DNA from: Clostridia bacterium UC5.1-1D2
Lineage (GTDB): Bacteria; Bacillota; Clostridia; Lachnospirales; Lachnospiraceae
Length of the DNA stretch: 64,000 bases
Direction of reading: 5' to 3'
Assembly: GCA_001304855.1 (NCBI GenBank)
Contig: BBZN01000005.1
Location: 1-64,000 of the forward strand
Below, in pieces: positions 60,120-64,000 of this stretch. How positions within the stretch are numbered: position 1 is the first letter of the stretch; each line of letters begins with the position of its first letter. The notes beneath the pieces were generated by a model. It saw nothing but the letters and a program-made list of their open reading frames with translations, did no database searches and was not told the DNA's origin. Position numbers and translations under genes: made by a program.

Positions 60120-60129
60120 GAGTTTGAGT
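60120..60129. other. Attachment core between elements 2 and 3
   Basis: Third GAGTTTGAGT, same direction as guaA. It is followed by a hairpin AAAATCGC / GCGATTTTT (60138-60185) that could serve as a terminator. Confidence 0.75.
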
Positions 60130-60191
60130 AGATAGGAAAATCGCCATAAAGCTAGAGTTTATCAGTTTTGAAGCGATTTTTATTTTGGGGT

Positions 60192-60209
60192 TGGGTACGA
60201 TTTGGGTAC
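60192..60209. repeat. Left integrase arm sites of element 3
   Basis: TGGGTAC twice with an 11-base period. No partner pair is seen to the right. Confidence 0.65.
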
Positions 60210-60348
60210 AAATTTTTATTGATTAGTGGTATTGGGTGCATTTTTCTTTGATTTTTTGTTGTTGTAATATTTTTTGAAAATTATGAGTTATTTTTTGAGC
60301 ATTCTTTTTAGATAATTCATGAGATAGAACATACTCTATATAAAGCAA

Positions 60349-60380
60349 GGGCTGAAAGCCCAAAAAGGAACTTTCAGCCC
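60349..60380. terminator. Hairpin downstream of the hsdM fragment
   Basis: GGGCTGAAAG and CTTTCAGCCC form a perfect 10-bp stem with a 12-base loop. It lies just past the end of the minus-strand genes. The region 59965-60419 holds no protein gene I can support apart from this and the arm and core sites. Confidence 0.55.
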
Positions 60381-60419
60381 AGTGATTATCATAGAAGATC
60401 AGCATTTACAGACTTTTTT

Positions 60420-60740
60420 TCACACACACTTGCAACAAACCTCTGACCCCAAATCAATAATCCCCACAAGATTATTTTCATCAGCCAACTTGCGAATCAC
60501 CTTATTGATTCTATCGCCAATGTCCGTTCTCCCTTTTGCTTCCACCAGATCATCAAAGCTGCCGCCTTTTTCCGGAATTTCAATTTCTGCATCCGGATCA
60601 CCCTTAAATCGATCTGTAACATATTTAATAAAAAGCAGTGTGAGTACATCCTCCTTATACTGAGAGGAATCCATGCCACCCCTCAGCTCATCGCAACTGC
60701 TCCATAGTGGTGTATATAGCTCGCTTTTTTTAACAGCCAT
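60420..60740 (-). pseudogene. Type I restriction HsdM N-terminal fragment
   Basis: 106 residues: MAVKKSELYTPLWSSCDELRGGMDSSQYKEDVLTLLFIKYVTDRFKGDPDAEIEIPEKGGSFDDLV... is the HsdM helical N-terminus. It stops after NLVGIIDLGSEV with unrelated CCKCV; the methylase domain with its NPPY motif is absent. A remnant of a type I system whose other genes are gone. Confidence 0.8.
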
Positions 60741-60794
60741 TTTTTATGCGCTCCTTAAACTTCGTTTGTGATGGAAGAAATATTATTGAATGAA

Positions 60795-61840
60795 TTATGT
60801 CTTGCACCACTTTGTTCCTCGACCGCCACCGACTGTTTTAATAATGCCCTCACGCTTCATTTCACCTAAGACTTTTTCAATTGTGGTCGCAGCAATATCA
60901 GGGCAAGATTGAATGATCTCTGATTTGGCGAATAGTCCAACCTTTTCATTGACAAACTTTCGGATTCGTTCCTCCTTGGTCATCTTCATATCAGACACCA
61001 CGGACACTCGTGATTCAAAATCCCGATAAGCAGCAAGAAGAACCCCCAGCATATATCTCAGGAAAGGCCAAATGTCATTTTTACCCTCATGCCAGTGTTC
61101 GGAGCTTTGCTTCAAAGTAGCGTAATAATTGTCCTTGGTTTTTCGATAAGCGATTCAATGCTGACATATTTACCCACCATATAGCCATGGCGGTATAGCA
61201 GAAGCAATGTCAGCAACCGACTCATACGCCCATTTCCATCGTTAAACGGGTGAATGCAAAGAAAATCTAATATAAAAAGCATATCGACCAGCAAAGGTTC
61301 AGCTTTCTTTCTGTCCACAATTTCATTGTAAGCGTTACATAGCGCATCGACCGAAGCTGCAGTTTCATAAGCCGGAACAGGCTGGAATCGAACCCGCTTT
61401 ACCCCTGTAGCATCTGCTTCTTGGATAATATTATCTGTGCTTTTAAATGTACCACCAAAACTGTAGGGAGAAAATTTATATAAATCCCGATGGAGCTGTA
61501 AAATAATACTTGATTTAATACCAATATAGTCGTGGCTCTCATGGATGGTTTCCAGCACTGTTCGATAACCGAGGATTTCTTCCTCATCTCGATTCACAGG
61601 GGCAACATGTTCGTCTTTTAATTCCTGTAGCCGCTGATCTGTGGTATGAATTCCCTCAATGCGATTAGACGCACCTGTACTTTGAATTTTGGCAGCCTCG
61701 ACCAGTTTTGATAATGCATCGGGCTGCTGGCGATAAAAATTCGCCTGTCTTACTTTATATTCATGTATTTGTACTAAAAAAGAAACTATGTCACTTGGAA
61801 TAGCTGCTGTTTCTAAAAAGTTATAATCATAAATTCTCAT
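60795..61840 (-). CDS. Fic family protein (one frameshift)
   Basis: About 347 residues. N-terminal Fic_N (AAIPSDIVSFLVQIHEYKVRQ ... STGASNRIEGI, the inhibitory-helix-like SxxxEG region); Fic core HPFNDGNGRMSRLLTLLLLYRHGY, which holds all AMP-transfer residues; C-terminal winged helix (KMTKEERIRKFVNEKVGLFAKSEIIQSCPDIAATTIEKVLGEMKREG). It would AMPylate an unknown target and often sits beside HsdM. One A of a run is missing near 61130, joining two frames. Confidence 0.87.
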
Positions 61841-62010
61841 TTCAACCCCATATCTGCATATGAAAAGGTAATGTATATGCAGATATTTTACTCTACAACG
61901 AAAGAAATATCAAGACGCAGCTCTCTTTTCTTCAAAAAAATTATGGACTGAAAATTTGTCGCTAATGTTACCAATGTCAATAAGATAAGCCCCTTTAAAT
62001 CTCAGAGTCA

Positions 62011-62048
62011 GGGCTGTGCATATAGAAATATAAGTACAGCCCTTTTTT
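62011..62048 (+). terminator. Stem-loop with T-run between Fic gene and transposase remnant
   Basis: GGGCTGT (62011-62017) pairs with ACAGCCC (62036-62042) followed by TTTTTT. It may belong to the insertion sequence end. The rest of 61841-62100 shows nothing else. Confidence 0.55.
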
Positions 62049-62089
62049 GTAATTATTTTAAGAAACCACCTGACAATTTATCGAAAATT

Positions 62090-62972
62090 TGCCGCGAATG
62101 GGAATGCCGTCTCGAAAGAATTACTGAAGTTTTTTGATTTTTCCCCGGACAGGGTTTCTTCTTCTGCCTTTTCCCAACAAAGAGCCAAACTTTTACCAGA
62201 TGCCTTTGATTTCTTATTTCATTTTTTTACTGAGTCCTTTGCAAACCTCACCGCTTATATTGGTTACCGCCTGGCTGCCTGCGATGGCTCCGAGCTGGCG
62301 ATTTCCTACAACCCAAAGGATTCTGCTGCTTATCGCCGGCATAATTCGGTGGAGTTGAACCAGAAAGGAAACATTTAAATGCCTATATGACTTGTCTAAC
62401 CGTATTTATCTGGATGCCCTTGTTCAGCCGGGCTCTCATCCCGATGAGGCTGGAGCCCTAATCGCTATGATGAAACGTTCTCCGATTCATGAAAAAACAA
62501 TTTTGATTGCTGACAGGGGGTATGAGTGTTATAACATCTTTGCTCATGCACAGGAGAACGGTTGGAATTATCTAATCCGAATCAAAGATTTTGGCAGCCG
62601 GGGAACCATAACAAACCTTTCTCTGCCAATCCTTGAGGAGTTTGAATGTCCGGTTCCTCTCATTCTGACTAAAAAGCAGATAAAAGAAGTAAAAGCTCAT
62701 GCGGTTTCAGATAACAGAGACAGCTTATGAATGTATCATAACAAATGAAACACACGATTGGTCTAACGAACTTTCATGCAAAAAAGTGGAGTATATCCTG
62801 CAAGAGATATTCGCCCGTCTGACACCCTATAACTTCTGCGAACAAATCATAACGAAAATCGTTATAAAGGAGAAAAACAGAAAGCATAGTTATCAGCTCA
62901 ACTTTACCGTTGCCGTTTTGATATGCAGACGATTTTTCAGAGGCAGGATTCCTCCACATGAAATGTATTGAC
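62090..62972 (+). pseudogene. IS4-family transposase, internally deleted
   Basis: Fragments in order: GNAVSKELLKFFDFSPDRVSSSAF, ACDGSELAISYNPKDSAAYRRHNS (first Asp), SNRIYLDALVQPGSHPDEAGALIAMM, ILIADRGYECYNIFAH (second Asp), then after a deletion around 62750 CKKVEYILQEIFARLTPYNFCEQIITKIVIKEKNRKHSYQLNF. The YREK-type region with the catalytic Glu is lost and the frame breaks near 62378 and 62700. Inactive. Confidence 0.8.
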
Positions 62973-63223
62973 ATAGGTCCATATTTACCAGCCTGCAGAG
63001 AATGGTTTGGCCCGCCCAGCCGCCTTATTTCGTCCGAAAATTAATAGAACAAACTCCAATCCATCTCTAATCTACCCCTCCTCCCGCCCGAAAAAATCCG
63101 CCCAATCATTTAAATCACACAGCTTCAGCAAAAAATACGATAAATATAAAACGAGAACAAACTTTTAAATCGTCTTATAAATGAAACCATTAAAACCATT
63201 ACAAAATCAGGAGGTAATCGATA

Positions 63224-63338
63224 ATGAAAAACAACTTGGATCCTTGTAAAACAGCGGCAGTATATCAAGTATCCGCCGCAGTTTGGTCCGGGGGTTAAGG
63301 CAGCCGCCGAAAGTAAAAATGGGAAGAAGTACCATTAG
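63224..63338 (+). CDS. Candidate small peptide gene (one frameshift)
   Basis: AGGAGG precedes ATG 63224. The start MKNNLDPCKTA continues in a second frame as QYIKYPPQFGPGVKAAAESKNGKKYH and stop, about 37 residues, if one base is restored near 63258. Otherwise the first frame stops after 24 residues. The peptide has no signal sequence, ends in a Lys/Gly/His-rich tail, and I do not recognise it. The surrounding 62975-63490 has no other gene. Confidence 0.4.
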
Positions 63339-63490
63339 GCGGAGGAACCGGTAAAGGTAAAAATCGCACCGGCATATTCATTATTTATATAATAAATATA
63401 ATGATGAAACCGACGATAATAAAAATAGGGGAAAGTCCGCAGAAGTAACGCTGACAGGCAGTTTATCGATTGATCAGGAGGAGAATAAGC

Positions 63491-64000
63491 ATGAAAAAAA
63501 CCATGAAAAAGATCACAGGAAAGCACATGAAATCAACCGCTAACGTATTCATTACAACAATGGTTTTAGCGGCAGGCATAGCGCTGGGGGAGGCGCAAAC
63601 GGTAACGGCGGAAACTACTGCTGATGTCATAGGCATTGAAGCTTATGGAGGCGACTTATCGGCAAAGACTTATCAAAATGTTGAATTCAGTGTTGAAAAT
63701 TTAGGAGTCAGTTCTATGGCTCTGGGTTCGATTATCAATCCGTCGTCCAATATTGTGACAGCCCAGCGTATATTAGAGAAAAAGCATTTTTATGACAATG
63801 GAACAGATGGGAGCTGGATGAACCAGGATCAAAGCAGAGCGGTGGAGGATTTTTTAAATCAATGGAAGGCGGCGAATATTTCAAGCGGAATGTCCGAGGA
63901 AGATATGTTTAGAACAATCTATGATTATATGACGTCAACAATTACGTATGAAAAAGAAGCTCCCAACGGTCAATCGTCCTACGGCGCTTTGATTGACAAA
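63491..64000 (+). CDS. Secreted protein with transglutaminase-like domain (cut by window end)
   Basis: 170 residues visible, running off the end. Signal peptide STANVFITTMVLAAGIALGEAQTVTAET is clear. Then an unknown N-terminal segment, and EEDMFRTIYDYMTSTITYEKEAPNGQSSYGALIDK, the lead-in of transglutaminase-core domains (the catalytic Cys of ...CxGY would follow just outside). AGGAGGAG precedes ATG 63491. Confidence 0.72.
   Translation, partial: MKKTMKKITGKHMKSTANVFITTMVLAAGIALGEAQTVTAETTADVIGIEAYGGDLSAKTYQNVEFSVENLGVSSMALGSIINPSSNIVTAQRILEKKHFYDNGTDGSWMNQDQSRAVEDFLNQWKAANISSGMSEEDMFRTIYDYMTSTITYEKEAPNGQSSYGALIDK

Larger units (their letters stand above)
49504..60129 (+). mobile_element. Element 2: guaA-type integrative element, partly decayed
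   Basis: Bounded by GAGTTTGAGT at 49494 and 60120, with TGGCTCT arm pairs at 49564/49575 and 60001/60012, each 11 bp apart. It has a cargo phosphorylase, Xre regulator, excisionase, broken integrase, Type IIG-like restriction gene, MobC, shortened RepA, MobV relaxase, and small genes. The integrase is inactive and RepA is cut, so the element probably cannot move by itself. Confidence 0.78.
60130..61840 (+). mobile_element. Left end of a third guaA-type element (remnant)
   Basis: A TGGGTAC arm pair at 60192-60198 and 60203-60209, 11 bp apart, lies 63-72 bases inside the 60120 core, the same geometry as the left ends of elements 1 and 2. No integrase, excisionase or right-end arms are found in the window, so the right border is unknown and the stated end is only the last gene of the defence-like cargo. 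Confidence 0.5.

Noticed and set aside
38772..60120. Prophage or full conjugative element
   Set aside because: No capsid, tail, terminase or type IV secretion genes are present; the genes fit mobilisable elements.
60223..60405. Small minus-strand open frame in the left end of element 3
   Set aside because: No ribosome site, overlaps the perfect hairpin at 60349 and has low-complexity composition.
1..64000. CRISPR array, rRNA or tRNA genes
   Set aside because: No regularly spaced repeats, no rRNA sequence and no tRNA cloverleaf were seen on either strand; the islands use guaA, not a tRNA, as target.

Overview
The window looks like the chromosome of a Lachnospiraceae-type anaerobic Firmicute of the Enterocloster / Clostridium clostridioforme kind; this is inferred from gene content and style, not from a marker gene. 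The evidence is an electron-bifurcating [FeFe] hydrogenase operon, sensory-type hydrogenase genes, a BMP-family nucleoside ABC transporter, fchA/folD one-carbon genes, and AGGAGG ribosome sites with sigma-A promoters. Positions 1-38.8 kb are GC-rich core chromosome; 38.8-60.1 kb is visibly AT-rich and mobile; 60.1-63 kb is mobile debris; 63.2 kb to the end starts a secreted protein region.

Core layout. 15-7067 (minus strand) holds a flotillin and a hydrogenase operon hydC - histidine-kinase-type ATPase - 2Fe-2S protein - hydB - hydA. A plus-strand regulatory cluster diverges from it (7362-10644): DRTGG protein, RsbW-like ATPase, iron-only hydrogenase-like protein of sensory type, second DRTGG protein, PHP phosphoesterase. 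Then come a TetR/flavin-reductase operon with a clear operator, an Eis-like acetyltransferase, sbcD-sbcC, an AAA ATPase, a pentapeptide-repeat protein, fchA-folD, an amino-acid ABC transporter, a MarR regulator divergent from ftsH, a BMP nucleoside transporter (lipoprotein, ATPase, two permeases), an M20 peptidase, uvrA and guaA.

Mobile region. The 3' end of guaA (core GAGTTTGAGT) is followed by two complete element intervals and the left end of a third, laid head to tail. The core word recurs at 38760, 49494 and 60120. Inside each end lies a pair of 7-base arm words exactly 11 bp apart: TGGCAAC pairs bound element 1, TGGCTCT pairs bound element 2, and a TGGGTAC pair opens element 3. Element 1 (38.77-49.5 kb) has Xre regulator, excisionase, tyrosine integrase, MobC, RepA-like ATPase, candidate oriT, MobL relaxase, a SymE-like gene and a nuclease-methyltransferase plus specificity-subunit restriction system. 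Element 2 (49.5-60.13 kb) carries a nucleoside phosphorylase with its own Xre regulator, an excisionase, an integrase broken by an IS256-type remnant and by a Type IIG-like restriction gene, MobC, a shortened RepA, a MobV relaxase and small genes. Element 3 keeps only its left end, a truncated hsdM, a Fic gene and an IS4-type transposase remnant.

Sequence quality. About fifty single-base frameshifts break otherwise well conserved genes, including housekeeping genes (uvrA, ftsH, folD, hydA, hydB). In the GC-rich part they are nearly always loss of one G or C in contexts such as AGGGC, AGGCTGC or TGGGC; in the AT-rich part they are losses in A or T runs. I treat these as sequencing errors and give each gene its full reconstructed span, noting the break. 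Genes with real loss (integrase 2, IS256 fragment, hsdM fragment, IS4 transposase, M20 peptidase 5' end, element-2 RepA) are marked as pseudogenes or truncated.
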